Shown here: piece by piece, positions 17,372-26,099 of the stretch | Numbering within the stretch: the stretch's first letter is position 1 | Layout: the number at the start of each line of letters is the position of its first letter | Assembly: GCA_004762125.1 (NCBI GenBank) | Contig: SIHQ01000002.1 | Coordinates: forward strand, 186,001 to 250,000 | From: Oceanospirillales bacterium | GTDB taxonomy: Bacteria > Pseudomonadota > Gammaproteobacteria > Pseudomonadales > Endozoicomonadaceae | DNA length: 64,000 bases | Reading direction: 5' to 3' | Translations under genes and position numbers: made by a program | The notes under the pieces: model-generated | What the model saw: only the letters and a program-made list of their open reading frames with translations | Databases searched by the model: none | What the model was told of the DNA's origin: nothing

Positions 17372-17983
17372 TTAATAGCTCAGCTGGTCAGCCCATGAGA
17401 GAAAATTATTGATCAGGATTTTGCCGTTTTCTCCTGAGGTCTCAGGGTGAAATTGAATGCCTACCATAGGGCGGTGCAGGATTTCGATGGCTTCAGTTTC
17501 ATAAAATTCAGAATCTGCCAGTACTTTCATTTTCTTAGATGGCCAGATGCCTTCGCAGTGATCTTCTATAAACGCTGGGTTAACTGGTAGGCCTTCAAAC
17601 AGAAAGTGCTGATGAAGAACTCTGATGATTTCAGTCTCCCTTCTTTCAATGTCTCTATAAGCTCTTCCACCAAATGTAATGGCCAGTGCCTGATGTCCTA
17701 GGCAAATCCCTAGAGTGGGCAGTTCCAGATTTTTCAGAAACTCAAAATCGGCCATTAGTGACTGGTGTGTTGCGGGGGAGTCGGTAAAAAGGTGCGGGCC
17801 ACCAGAAATGATGACTGAGTGGGCTTGCTCAAAAGGGAAGTGATTGCCGTCTCTCAGTTTTATGGTTTCTATCGTATAGTCCAAGCTTTCTATCTGCTTG
17901 ATCAGCTCGCTAACTTTGTCACTGCCACAATCAATAATAATGACTTTGTTGGTGTTGGTGTTGGTGTTGTTGGCAGTCGGCAT
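17372..17983 (-). CDS. Class I glutamine amidotransferase-like protein
   Basis: Stand-alone GATase1 domain of 203 residues, similar to the glutaminase half of GMP synthase or anthranilate synthase. The nucleophile elbow is LGICLGHQ with C94, the oxyanion region ISGGPH (60-64), and the His-Glu pair QFHPET (H179, E181). The catalytic triad is therefore intact, but no synthetase domain is attached and no partner gene is adjacent. The ATG at 17983 is chosen over an upstream TTG (18046) because GGAAG precedes it. The N-terminus contains NTNTNTN, encoded by three AACACC repeats. A function in nucleotide or amino-acid metabolism cannot be specified. Confidence 0.75.
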   Translation of the reverse strand: MPTANNTNTNTNKVIIIDCGSDKVSELIKQIESLDYTIETIKLRDGNHFPFEQAHSVIISGGPHLFTDSPATHQSLMADFEFLKNLELPTLGICLGHQALAITFGGRAYRDIERRETEIIRVLHQHFLFEGLPVNPAFIEDHCEGIWPSKKMKVLADSEFYETEAIEILHRPMVGIQFHPETSGENGKILINNFLSWADQLSY

Positions 17984-18050
17984 GGATTGAGCTTCCGTAG
18001 AAACCTGATGTTCTATAAGAAAAACACGTGAAAGGATCCAAGGCAAGGAA

Positions 18051-18073
18051 GATGATTCCAGGTCGGAATCATC
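18051..18073 (-). terminator. Hairpin after grcA
   Basis: GATGATTCC pairs perfectly with GGAATCATC around a 5-nt loop, with TTCCTTG following on the minus strand. The T-run is poor, so termination is likely but not certain. Confidence 0.5.
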
Positions 18074-18086
18074 CTTGTATTAACGA

Positions 18087-18470
18087 TTACATTTCGTTGG
18101 TGAAAGTGCGGGTGATGACGTCGCGCTGCTGTTCAGGGGTTAGAGAGTTGAAGCGAACGGCGTAACCGGAAACACGAATCGTCAGAGACGGGTATTTCTC
18201 GGGATTGGCGGCTGCTTCTTGCAGCTTTTCGCGGGACAGAACGTTTACGTTTAGATGCTGACCACCTTCGCGAACTGTTTTTTCATCGAATGCCAGGTCG
18301 ATGTCGCGACTTTTAAATTGCCCCAGAGTTTCCAGAGAAACTATTTCGTCTTGTTCGAATTCGTCAGATTTTGCGGCCACTAAACGAGCTTCGGATGCTT
18401 CTTCATCCAGCAGCCAGATGGAATTAACCAGAGCGCTGTTGTCGCTTGAGGTGATTTGAATGCCTTTCAT
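18087..18470 (-). CDS. grcA: Autonomous glycyl radical cofactor GrcA (YfiD)
   Basis: Small spare glycyl-radical domain that can replace the damaged radical domain of pyruvate formate-lyase. It has 127 residues, the same as E. coli GrcA. The radical motif is RVSGYAVRF with G102 and is preceded by [15 protein letters not shown]. In enterics it is induced by low oxygen and acid through FNR. No exact FNR box is visible in the 300 bp upstream, where the nearest half-site is TTGAT at about 18590. Its presence implies some fermentative or anaerobic capacity. No PFL gene is in the window. Confidence 0.93.
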   Translation of the reverse strand: MKGIQITSSDNSALVNSIWLLDEEASEARLVAAKSDEFEQDEIVSLETLGQFKSRDIDLAFDEKTVREGGQHLNVNVLSREKLQEAAANPEKYPSLTIRVSGYAVRFNSLTPEQQRDVITRTFTNEM

Positions 18471-18774
18471 GTTAATTATCTAACCTTGTTGGTGTGATCT
18501 TTCTTTTTGGAAGTACAGGCAGCAATCGGTGGTGCATTTGAGGGCAGCGCATGATGAGCCTGTTTTGTGAAAACTCAGGTTCATCATATCAATCTGGTTT
18601 CGTTGAATAACTAGGTAATGGTACGTTGAAACTGACAAAAAAAATCGTGATTTTCTGAGGGGGTTACGGGAAAGGTGAGATCTGGTTTTTAACATTGAGT
18701 ACACTTTGTTCAAGTTGTGCAAAGTGTACTCAATTTGATTTGAAATGCCTTACTGAACGGTATTGCCCAGAAGT
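18471..18774. other. Intergenic region upstream of grcA
   Basis: Between dolP and grcA, both on the minus strand. It should contain the grcA promoter. It holds the long perfect inverted repeat at 18694-18734 and an 80-codon ORF (18480-18722 minus) that shows no recognisable features and that I do not call. Confidence 0.4.
18694..18734. repeat. Perfect 15-bp inverted repeat
   Basis: ATTGAGTACACTTTG and CAAAGTGTACTCAAT are exact reverse complements separated by 11 nt. It starts 41 bp past the dolP stop, so it may act as the dolP terminator, but no T-run follows on either strand; a regulatory role for grcA is the alternative. Confidence 0.6.
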
Positions 18775-19347
18775 CTACCTGATGTATTCAAACACCTTGA
18801 TGATTTTCTGAACGCCACTGGTATTGCGAACAATATCAACCGCGTTTTGAGCCTGTTTGGGTGTGATTAATCCCATTAAGTAAACAGTGCCCTGCTCGGT
18901 GTTGATTTTGATGCGGTCGGCATTGATGGATTCATTTTTAATCAACTTTGTTTTTATTTTTGTAGTAAGCCAGGTGTCATTACTCTGTTGCAAAATACTG
19001 GCTGGAGCTCCAATGGTTAGCTCGTTGTAGACTTTGCTAACATGATTGATCTTTCTAGCTGTGCTCTCTGCCAAATCTTTTAATGTGTTGTTTTGAGTTT
19101 GTCCGATAAGTAGTACTGTGCCATTGAAACTGACGACTTTAATTCGGCTCTGGGCAAGAGCGGGGTCGGCTTTTGCTATATTGACGTCAGCAATGGTTTC
19201 AATAGTCTGGTCATCGATCCAGTTGCCCCAGGATCTTTCAGTAGGGTCAACCTGAATAGGATCTTCATTGATGCTTTCTATAACGGTTGCGCAGCCGCTC
19301 ATAAGGGTTAGCAGGCTGACCAGAATCAGTGTGGTCAGTTTGTTCAT
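18775..19347 (-). CDS. dolP: BON-domain outer-membrane lipoprotein DolP (YraP)
   Basis: Division- and outer-membrane-integrity lipoprotein with two BON domains. The 190-residue protein has lipobox MSGC (about residue 19) and then BON domain 1 (about 55-115, RIKVVSFNGTVLLIGQT). BON domain 2 follows (about 125-190, RIKINTEQGTVYLMGLIT, then GVQKIIKVFEYI). The start at 19347 gives a normal signal peptide and has AAGGA upstream; 19371 would add eight residues. It follows diaA in the conserved order lpoA-yraN-diaA-dolP. Confidence 0.92.
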   Translation of the reverse strand: MNKLTTLILVSLLTLMSGCATVIESINEDPIQVDPTERSWGNWIDDQTIETIADVNIAKADPALAQSRIKVVSFNGTVLLIGQTQNNTLKDLAESTARKINHVSKVYNELTIGAPASILQQSNDTWLTTKIKTKLIKNESINADRIKINTEQGTVYLMGLITPKQAQNAVDIVRNTSGVQKIIKVFEYIR

Positions 19348-19367
19348 AGTGTATTTCCTTAAATGAA

Positions 19368-19955
19368 TCAAAAATCACCAGAAAAAAGAATTTCGTCAAT
19401 CAGGTCGCACAGGCAGTGTGTCACAAGAGTATGAACTTCTTGCACTCTCTGTGGGCATTGCTCTTCAACACGAATCTCAATGTCGTCAGCTTGTAATAGA
19501 CGTGCCATGTCGCCACCATTGTTTCCGGTCAGAGCGATGACTTGAACGTCGCGGTCATGAGCGGCCTGAATAGCTTGAACGATGCTTGGGCAGTTTCCCG
19601 TGGTAGAGATGGCCAGCAGGATGTCTCCTTGTTGTCCAAGAGCTTTAACTTGTCGGGAGAAAACTTCATGGTAACTGCTGTCATTGGCGATAGCGCTGAG
19701 GGTCAGGCTGTCCCCGGTCATTGACATGGCAGGCAGAGAAGGTCGCTCCCTCTCATAACGGTTGGTCAGCATAGCCGCAAAATATTGACTATCCCCTGCA
19801 GATCCGCCATTACCGCAACTCAGAATTTTCCCTTCATCGAGCAGGCATTGAACCATCACTTCCGCTGAGTGGGCAATCATCGGCGGCAGAGCTTCGGCTG
19901 CGCGAACTTTAGCGTCTATGCTGTCCGAGAAGTGGCGGGTGATGCGTTCATGCAT
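19368..19955 (-). CDS. diaA: SIS-domain protein DiaA (DnaA initiator-associating protein)
   Basis: 195-residue single SIS-domain protein close to phosphoheptose isomerase (GmhA). Landmarks are [29 protein letters not shown] and [18 protein letters not shown]. In E. coli DiaA binds DnaA and promotes timely initiation. The call as DiaA rather than GmhA rests mainly on location between yraN and dolP. The 3' end lies 20 bp before the dolP start. Confidence 0.88.
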   Translation of the reverse strand: MHERITRHFSDSIDAKVRAAEALPPMIAHSAEVMVQCLLDEGKILSCGNGGSAGDSQYFAAMLTNRYERERPSLPAMSMTGDSLTLSAIANDSSYHEVFSRQVKALGQQGDILLAISTTGNCPSIVQAIQAAHDRDVQVIALTGNNGGDMARLLQADDIEIRVEEQCPQRVQEVHTLVTHCLCDLIDEILFSGDF

Positions 19956-20160
19956 AGCTCTTGATCCTAAAGTTTACCGGCATTAGTTCTCATATTTAAA
20001 GCCGAAAGGTGACAGTTTTGAATACAAGTCTATCTGAATGCAAGTCTGATGTTGCCAGCTTCCGTGGTTATTGATTTTATTATCAGTCACAAGTCGTTCT
20101 CACCCAGGAAATAACGACACTGTCTGATGATCAAAGCCAAAGCCTGAATCTTATTAGAGG

Positions 20161-20553
20161 CTACTGGAAAACCCCTTTTAGCCATTCTATCGGTTTTTGG
20201 TGGTGTTCGTCATTGTTGCTTTGCGCAGAAGTTAGGCAGATGAGATCAAATCGGCAAAGTCTATGGCTAAAAACAGGGTGCGACTGAAGGAAGTGTAGAG
20301 CTGTTTTCTCCAGTCGCTGTCGCTTGGTTCTTGTAATGCTGCCAGCTGCGCCACCAAAATTATTATTAGTTCTCAGGCGAACTTCTATGAATATCAGACT
20401 TTCGCCGTCCAGCATAATCAAATCAAGTTCACCGGAACGACAGGCGTAATTTCTCTCAATAAGCTTCAGACCCTGATCCTGAAGAAAGGACAGGGCTAGA
20501 TTTTCAGCCTGAGCACCTTTGTTATTCGTCTTCTGTTTCAGTGTCCAGAACAT
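20161..20553 (-). CDS. yraN: UPF0102 family protein YraN
   Basis: 130-residue predicted nuclease-fold (Holliday-junction-resolvase-like) protein of unassigned role. The family core is GAQAENLALSFLQDQG, then IERNYACRSGELDLIMLDGESLIFIEVR with the E-x-D...E-V-R residues of the PD-(D/E)xK fold, then RTKRQRL and CRFDLI. The start lies within the last 32 bp of lpoA, suggesting translational coupling. A 205-bp gap separates it from diaA. Confidence 0.9.
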   Translation of the reverse strand: MFWTLKQKTNNKGAQAENLALSFLQDQGLKLIERNYACRSGELDLIMLDGESLIFIEVRLRTNNNFGGAAGSITRTKRQRLEKTALHFLQSHPVFSHRLCRFDLICLTSAQSNNDEHHQKPIEWLKGVFQ

Positions 20554-22396
20554 TCTTGCTCAGTTGCTTTGGTATAGGAAGTGGTTTCAGACGACCGTTT
20601 TTAAATGTCTGCCAGGGGAGTGAACGTCTGACCTGTTGGTTGCTATCAATGCTTATCTGGCCTGTTAAGCCGTTGATCTGGCTGCCTGGTAAAAAAGTAA
20701 GCTGTAACAAGTAGGGATAGATATTGAAGGCGTCCGCGCCTAAAGCGTAAAGACTTCCGTAGTCGCCTGTTGCTGATGACCATATAGACAGAACATCTGC
20801 TTTGATTTCGCTCTGCTCATAAGGAAGATCCCAGGGCATGACAGGAATGCGAAGTTTGTCGAGATCCTGATTCTTGCGATCGTAAGAGCCTGAGTAGGCA
20901 CTGGAGGTGCTGTATACCGGCAGCTTTCCAGCAAACTGGTAAGCCAGAGCCGGTTTTAATTGACGGGCTTCTTCTGGATAAGAAGGGATGAAGATCATAT
21001 CAACATCCTGGCGTCGTCTTGCTTCAAAGCCGAGTTTCTCACCGAGAAGCCGGTTTAGTTTTTTAGCTCTTTGCTGGCTCTGATTAACCAGTAACAAATC
21101 TCCGGCAAGCTGGCTGTACTGGCTGTTTGGCTTATAGCGAATTTCGCTGACGACTTCATTTCCATCCTGAATCCAGGAATCTTTAAAGCTGTCGACAATT
21201 TTGTCTCCCCAACGGCTTAGTGGGCTGAGAATCGCAACTCTGCTATGACCATCCAGCTTGCCTCTTTCGGCTACAGCAACAGATTCATCTTCAGTGGCCA
21301 GACCAAATTCAAAGAAGTCTTCTTCAGGAATGCTGGCTTCGAGAGTGTTGAGGGCGAGGATGGTCGTATCGACGGGAGCGGAGTTTTTTAGCAGTGCAAC
21401 ATTTGCCTTGTCCAGTGGGCCGATAATCATCTCAGCCCCTTGAGCGCTGGCCATGACCGCTAGCAGGCTGACATCCTGTTCATGAGTATCCATGAATACC
21501 AGTTCCGGTAGGCTGACTTGCTGTTCCTGATTCTTAAGTTTTTGGTAATAAGCTGCAATTATACCGTCTCGGATAGCGCGTCCTGCACGACTAAGCGGAC
21601 CGGAAGTCGGCAATAAAACAGCTATTTTTTTCGGCTGCTGAGCAGCTTTTGCCTGAAGTTGGGAAAGGTTTTCTGGCAGGAATTGTGTGGCTGGATGATC
21701 TTTCCATTGCAGCTTCCAGTTGTTCAGTTTATTGAGTTGCTGCTCAAGGGATCTTCCTGGGTGATACAGTTGAGCCAGTTCAGCCCAGCCTTTCATGATG
21801 GGAACTGAGTGATTCTGAGAAAGTAGGGTTATTCTGTTTTCTTGTGCATTCAGTAGGCTTTTCCAAAGTTCATCATGAAAGTCGGGGGAGAGCTCAACAA
21901 TCCCCGTGCCAGTTAAACTGAACCACTCATCCAGAGCAGCGGTGAACTCACTGAAGCGATTGTAGGCAATAGCCTTAAGTATGTGGGCGCGATCGGTAAT
22001 AGCCGTGTTACTGCTCTCAATAACGGGGCCTCGATCCAGCCAGAAGAAAATTTGTCCATTCTGGTTGCTGAGATAGGCCTGTTGAGCTTGTGCTAATGCA
22101 TAGCGAGCCTGAAGGCTGTCAGGAAGTCGCTCAAAATCAATACTGTCGAGAATGTCTCTTGCTCTGACTGGAGACTGACTAAAAAAATTTTCGATGACCT
22201 GGATTTTCAGACGAGCGCTCTCGGGGAACAAGCTCCTACCGGCCTGAAATAAAAGATCTTCGGCTGACTCGGATTGGCTCTCGACAACCGGCAATTTCTG
22301 GCCTGATGGTCCAATGGGCTGGCTTGAACAGCCGCTTAGTACTGACAAAATCAGTAGCGTGGATATCAGACTGCGGGGGATGAAGTTCTGGCTCAT
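20522..22396 (-). CDS. lpoA: Penicillin-binding protein activator LpoA
   Basis: Outer-membrane lipoprotein that activates PBP1a. The 624-residue protein has a signal peptide with lipobox LSGC, an N-terminal TPR-like domain (about 30-240), and a C-terminal periplasmic-binding-protein fold (from KKIAVLLPTSGPLSRAGRAIRDG onwards). Family segments include LALNTLEA, FGLATEDES and LYALGADAF. The start at 22396 gives a compact signal peptide; the longer ATG at 22438 would put 23 residues, two acidic, before the hydrophobic core. Neither start has a clear SD. It is divergent from rsmI. Confidence 0.92.
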   Translation of the reverse strand: MSQNFIPRSLISTLLILSVLSGCSSQPIGPSGQKLPVVESQSESAEDLLFQAGRSLFPESARLKIQVIENFFSQSPVRARDILDSIDFERLPDSLQARYALAQAQQAYLSNQNGQIFFWLDRGPVIESSNTAITDRAHILKAIAYNRFSEFTAALDEWFSLTGTGIVELSPDFHDELWKSLLNAQENRITLLSQNHSVPIMKGWAELAQLYHPGRSLEQQLNKLNNWKLQWKDHPATQFLPENLSQLQAKAAQQPKKIAVLLPTSGPLSRAGRAIRDGIIAAYYQKLKNQEQQVSLPELVFMDTHEQDVSLLAVMASAQGAEMIIGPLDKANVALLKNSAPVDTTILALNTLEASIPEEDFFEFGLATEDESVAVAERGKLDGHSRVAILSPLSRWGDKIVDSFKDSWIQDGNEVVSEIRYKPNSQYSQLAGDLLLVNQSQQRAKKLNRLLGEKLGFEARRRQDVDMIFIPSYPEEARQLKPALAYQFAGKLPVYSTSSAYSGSYDRKNQDLDKLRIPVMPWDLPYEQSEIKADVLSIWSSATGDYGSLYALGADAFNIYPYLLQLTFLPGSQINGLTGQISIDSNQQVRRSLPWQTFKNGRLKPLPIPKQLSKNVLDTETEDE

Positions 22397-22546
22397 AAAT
22401 TCGGAGTCAACGACCTGAACGGTTTTTTTAATTCCCATATTGTATATTAAATTTCATCTGTGACTCTATTATTCTGTGCTTATCTTTTGTCTCAAAGGGT
22501 TAGGGCGAGGTAAACTGACCAGCATTTTTCTGCGGACTCGAATTTA

Positions 22547-23389
22547 ATGTCTGAATCCATTCTCTATGTGGTTTCAACTCCCATTGGCAATCTCGATGAT
22601 ATGACGCCCCGTGCGATTAAGGTGTTAAATGCGGTCGATGTTATTGCTGCTGAGGATACGCGCCATAGCCGCAAGTTGATGAGCCACTTTGGTATTGATA
22701 CTCCCATGGTTCCTTGTCATGAGCATAATGAGGGCTATCAGTCTGAGCAGTTGTTAAAAAGGCTGGCTGCAGGTGATTCCGTTGCTTTGGTTAGTGATGC
22801 TGGTACGCCTCTGATATCCGACCCGGGTTTTGTGTTGGTGAGAAAAGTCAGGGAAGCGGGCTATAAAGTGGTGCCAGTTCCAGGATGCTGTGCGCTAATA
22901 GCTGCGCTGTCTGTCAGTGGGCTGGCTACGGATCGCTTTTACTTTGAAGGCTTCTTGCCCGCTAAGTCTTCAGGACGAAAGAAGAAACTGGAAGCTCTGG
23001 TCTCTTGCACCCATACATGGGCCGTTTATGAGTCTACCCATAGAATTCTCGATAGCCTGGCTGACTTTAAAGAGGTTTTGGGGGCAGAGCGTTACATTGT
23101 TCTTGCTCGTGAAATGACCAAAACCTTTGAAACAGTTATTGCAGGTACTGTAGAGGAGGTGGAGCAAATTCTTCTGGATGACTCTAATCAGTGTCGTGGC
23201 GAGTTTGTTGTACTGGTACAGGGCGCGCCAGAGGAAGAGAAGGATGAAGAGGTGGATCAGGAAGCTCGTAAATGGTTAGAGCTATTGATTACTGAGCTGC
23301 CACCAAAGAAAGCTGCAGCCATTGTCTCTGAAATGACAGGTTATCGTAAAAAGCAGCTCTATGACGTAGTGCTTGAACTGAAAGGCTGA
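22547..23389 (+). CDS. rsmI: 16S rRNA 2'-O-ribose C1402 methyltransferase RsmI
   Basis: SAM-dependent ribose methylation of C1402 in the decoding centre of 16S rRNA. The 280-residue tetrapyrrole-methylase-fold protein shows YVVSTPIGNLDDMTPRA, AAEDTRHSRKL, ALVSDAGTPLISDPG and FEGFLPAKSSGRKK, all characteristic. It is divergently transcribed from lpoA, as in E. coli, and followed by a palindromic repeat and rnpB. Confidence 0.96.
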   Translation: MSESILYVVSTPIGNLDDMTPRAIKVLNAVDVIAAEDTRHSRKLMSHFGIDTPMVPCHEHNEGYQSEQLLKRLAAGDSVALVSDAGTPLISDPGFVLVRKVREAGYKVVPVPGCCALIAALSVSGLATDRFYFEGFLPAKSSGRKKKLEALVSCTHTWAVYESTHRILDSLADFKEVLGAERYIVLAREMTKTFETVIAGTVEEVEQILLDDSNQCRGEFVVLVQGAPEEEKDEEVDQEARKWLELLITELPPKKAAAIVSEMTGYRKKQLYDVVLELKG

Positions 23390-23395
23390 TTGGTA

Positions 23396-23526
23396 TTATA
23401 CCTATCACACTTAAAGATGTGGCGGTGTTGGCTGCTCTCGCTCGCCTCAATCGCTTACTGCTTGTAGGCGCATGAGAGCTTCGCTCTTTTGCCGCCTGCC
23501 TATATATTCAATCGTAACGGGTATAA
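23396..23526. repeat. Dispersed palindromic repeat, copy 2 (complete)
   Basis: 131-bp non-coding element bounded by TTATACC and GGTATAA, exact 7-bp terminal inverted repeats. Internally GGCGG and GCTCTCGCT pair with GAGAGC and GCCGCC, giving a cruciform-like interior. The interior matches the incomplete copy at 1-131. It begins 7 bp after the rsmI stop and ends just before the rnpB promoter. I see no coding capacity. Confidence 0.65.
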
Positions 23527-23532
23527 AGCGGC

Positions 23533-23561
23533 TTGCAGTTGCTAAAGGCTTTCAGTACTAT
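23533..23561 (+). promoter_or_regulatory. rnpB promoter
   Basis: TTGCAG (-35) and TACTAT (-10) are separated by exactly 17 bp. The following GC-rich discriminator (TCGCGGCC) is typical of growth-rate-controlled stable-RNA promoters. The predicted start, about 7-9 nt after the -10, coincides with the 5' end of the RNA. Confidence 0.7.
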
Positions 23562-23569
23562 TCGCGGCC

Positions 23570-23965
<396 letters not shown>

Positions 23966-23998
23966 TTCTTCTTCACTCTTTTCTAGAGTGTTTCAGGT

Positions 23999-24033
23999 TG
24001 TGGATAACTGGTGGTTAACGTCAGTTGTCCACA
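23999..24033. promoter_or_regulatory. Pair of DnaA-type boxes in inverted orientation
   Basis: TGTGGATAA (23999-24007) is the exact complement of the consensus DnaA box TTATCCACA. TTGTCCACA (24025-24033) is one mismatch from it on the other strand. A third exact TGTGGATAA is at 24278-24286. No dnaA, dnaN or gyrB is near, so control of transcription is more likely than an origin. Confidence 0.35.
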
Positions 24034-24200
24034 GGCTGTGTCAAATCCATGAAAGATTTATTCTTGCTGATTTTCATTTCAAGTCAATTCTCTCAGTACT
24101 TTCCCATCATGCTCTTTCTAAACCGTTTTTTAGTGCTGCTCACCTAGGTGTGCGGGAAGGTGACTAGTCAAAGGCTTGACGTTTGAAGTGAAAGCCACGC

Positions 24201-24229
24201 TTGACGTGGGTTTCATGGATTTCTATAGT
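24201..24229 (+). promoter_or_regulatory. mra promoter (dcw cluster)
   Basis: TTGACG at 24201-24206 and TATAGT at 24224-24229 are spaced by 17 bp, a good sigma70 match. Transcription would start near 24236 and leave a leader of about 135 nt before mraZ. Confidence 0.6.
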
Positions 24230-24236
24230 GTGCTTC

Positions 24237-24261
24237 AGTGGCATAAAGTGGATAAAAGTGG
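24237..24261 (+). promoter_or_regulatory. Candidate MraZ operator (10-bp-spaced AGTGG repeats)
   Basis: AGTGG occurs at 24237, 24247 and 24257, exactly 10 bp apart, so the three copies lie on one face of the helix. This is the architecture known for MraZ sites (TGGGN-type repeats separated by 5 nt). It lies directly downstream of the predicted start point, consistent with autorepression. Confidence 0.5.
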
Positions 24262-24371
24262 GTTGTGATTATTTGAATGTGGATAATTTAGGTAAGGATG
24301 GCCGGTTTTCCATAGTGATGTTCATAGTAAATCGAGCAGTAAACCCAAACAAAAATCAGGGAGAGTAACGT

Positions 24372-24827
24372 TTGTTTCGTGGGGTCAATGCCATAAATCT
24401 CGACGCCAAAGGGCGTATGGCAATACCTACCCGTTATCGGGAGGTGTTGAAGGATTGCTGTGCCGGCAGTCTGGTGGCGACCATTGATACCGATGAACTC
24501 TGTCTACTGATTTATCCACTGGATGAGTGGGAAGCTATCCAGGCAAAAATAGAAGCTCTCCCCAGTTTTCATCCAATGACTCGTCGAATTCAGCGTCTGC
24601 TTATTGGTCATGCAACTGATGTTGATATGGATACCAATGGGCGCGTTTTAGTACCTCCCCTGCTCAGAGACTATGCTGGTCTCGAGAAGCGCTGCATCCT
24701 GCTGGGGCAGGGTAAGAAATTTGAACTCTGGGATGAGAACCGCTGGAGCCAGCGGCGTGATGATTATCTTCAGGAAGCCAGTAAATCTGGCGAAATTCCT
24801 GTTGAACTTCAATCTCTCTCCCTTTAG
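24372..24827 (+). CDS. mraZ: Transcriptional regulator MraZ
   Basis: First gene of the dcw cluster, 151 residues, a ring-forming AbrB-like DNA-binding protein that represses the cluster. Two SpoVT-AbrB-type repeats are visible: FRGVNAINLDAKGRMAIPTRYRE and ATDVDMDTNGRVLVPPLLRDYA. It appears to start at TTG, because the conserved MFRG opening falls exactly there and GGGAG lies upstream. No ATG or GTG start would keep it. Confidence 0.95.
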   Translation: MFRGVNAINLDAKGRMAIPTRYREVLKDCCAGSLVATIDTDELCLLIYPLDEWEAIQAKIEALPSFHPMTRRIQRLLIGHATDVDMDTNGRVLVPPLLRDYAGLEKRCILLGQGKKFELWDENRWSQRRDDYLQEASKSGEIPVELQSLSL

Positions 24828-24852
24828 TGGGTTGTATACCCGGGCATAGTAG

Positions 24853-25782
24853 ATGTCACAAGTAAATGCCGATCAGCACATTACCGTGCTGTTGAATGAA
24901 GCTGTAGAGGCTTTAGTAGCCAATCCGGAAGGTTTCTATGTAGATGGAACCTTCGGAAGAGGCGGCCACAGCAGAGCGATTTTGGACAAGTTGTCCGAAA
25001 ACGGTCATCTGTTGGGAATTGATAAAGATCCTCGAGCTATAGCCGTCGCTGACGAACTGGCCGCCAGAGAATCTCGATTTGATATATATCACGGCTCTTT
25101 TGCTCAGTTGGATAGTGCTCTAAATGGGCGGCAGGTCGATGGAGTTCTTCTGGATTTGGGAGTTTCATCTCCCCAGCTGGATGATCCTGAGCGTGGATTC
25201 AGCTTTATGAAAGATGGTCCGCTCGATATGCGTATGAATACCAGTGAGGGACCGAGTGCAGCTGACTGGATTAATAGAGCAGAAGAGGACGAGATCAGTA
25301 AAGTGATTTGGGAGTACGGGGAAGATCGTTTTTCTCGCCGAATTGCCAGAGCGGTTGTGCAAGAGCGTGAAGAGGCTCCGATCACTACAACCAAGAGGTT
25401 GGCAGATATTATTGCCGGTGCCAGTTTTTCCAGAGAAAAACACAAGCACCCGGCTACCAGAGCATTTCAGGCTATCCGTATTCATATCAATCGGGAACTG
25501 GATGATCTGATTGTATGTCTGGATAAGGCTCTGGAGATTTTAAAACCTGGTGGTCGTCTGGTGGTCATCAGCTTCCATTCACTGGAAGACCGGATTGCCA
25601 AGCGTTTCATCCGTAAGCATGCCAAAGGTGATGACTTGCCGCGTTGGATGCCAGTGACAGAAGATCAGTTGAACAAGCGTATGCTACCGCTAAGTAAGGC
25701 GGTTAAGCCGAGTAAGCAGGAAATAGATGATAATCCTCGTGCTCGTAGTGCTGTGATGCGTGTTGCAGAGAAATTGAATTGA
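24853..25782 (+). CDS. rsmH: 16S rRNA m4C1402 methyltransferase RsmH
   Basis: SAM-dependent N4-methylation of C1402 in 16S rRNA, the partner modification to RsmI. The 309-residue protein shows [54 protein letters not shown] and [15 protein letters not shown]. It lies 25 bp after mraZ. Having rsmI only 1.5 kb away means both C1402 methylases are on this window. Confidence 0.97.
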   Translation: MSQVNADQHITVLLNEAVEALVANPEGFYVDGTFGRGGHSRAILDKLSENGHLLGIDKDPRAIAVADELAARESRFDIYHGSFAQLDSALNGRQVDGVLLDLGVSSPQLDDPERGFSFMKDGPLDMRMNTSEGPSAADWINRAEEDEISKVIWEYGEDRFSRRIARAVVQEREEAPITTTKRLADIIAGASFSREKHKHPATRAFQAIRIHINRELDDLIVCLDKALEILKPGGRLVVISFHSLEDRIAKRFIRKHAKGDDLPRWMPVTEDQLNKRMLPLSKAVKPSKQEIDDNPRARSAVMRVAEKLN

Positions 25783-25802
25783 TAGTTAGGTTTGATTGAG
25801 AG

Positions 25803-26099
25803 ATGGATTTACAGCCACTGAAAGCTCTGGTTAATGAGTCCAATAAATGGGGAGCATTGTTGCTCTTAGTTGTACTTGTGTCCGGCATAGCGGTGAGCTA
25901 TTCCGGACATGAAAATAGACGTTTACACAATACTCTCCAGCAGGAGTTGGATAAGAAAAATAAGGCACAGGTGGAGTGGGGGCGTTTACTTCTTCAGCAA
26001 AGTACCCTGACAGCACCTGATAGAGTGGAAAAAGTAGCAAGGAATGAGCTCGCCATGGAAGTGCCTGGCTCAGCCCGAATTCAGGTATTAGCACCATGA
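25803..26099 (+). CDS. ftsL: Cell division protein FtsL
   Basis: 98-residue bitopic division protein of the FtsQLB complex. A short cytoplasmic N-terminus precedes one membrane span (about 17-35, WGALLLLVVLVSGIAVSYS). A heptad-rich coiled coil follows (RLHNTLQQELDKKNKAQVEW) with a terminal VEKVARNELAMEVP-like segment. It overlaps ftsI by ATGA. Confidence 0.92.
   Translation: MDLQPLKALVNESNKWGALLLLVVLVSGIAVSYSGHENRRLHNTLQQELDKKNKAQVEWGRLLLQQSTLTAPDRVEKVARNELAMEVPGSARIQVLAP

Larger units (their letters stand above)
23966..24371. other. Control region of the dcw cluster
   Basis: A 406-bp gap holding the mra promoter, AGTGG repeats and DnaA-type 9-mers listed separately. It also holds a hairpin at 24189-24215 (TGAAAGCCACG/CGTGGGTTTCA, one mismatch) that overlaps the -35 element. 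No gene is called. Confidence 0.5.

Noticed and set aside
17951-17968. Three GGTGTT repeats as a phase-variable tract
   Set aside because: The unit is 6 bp, so changes keep the frame; only an N-terminal Asn-Thr run would vary.
23999-24286. Cluster of DnaA boxes as a replication origin
   Set aside because: No dnaA, dnaN, recF, gyrB, rpmH or AT-rich unwinding repeats are nearby; only four boxes, next to a promoter.
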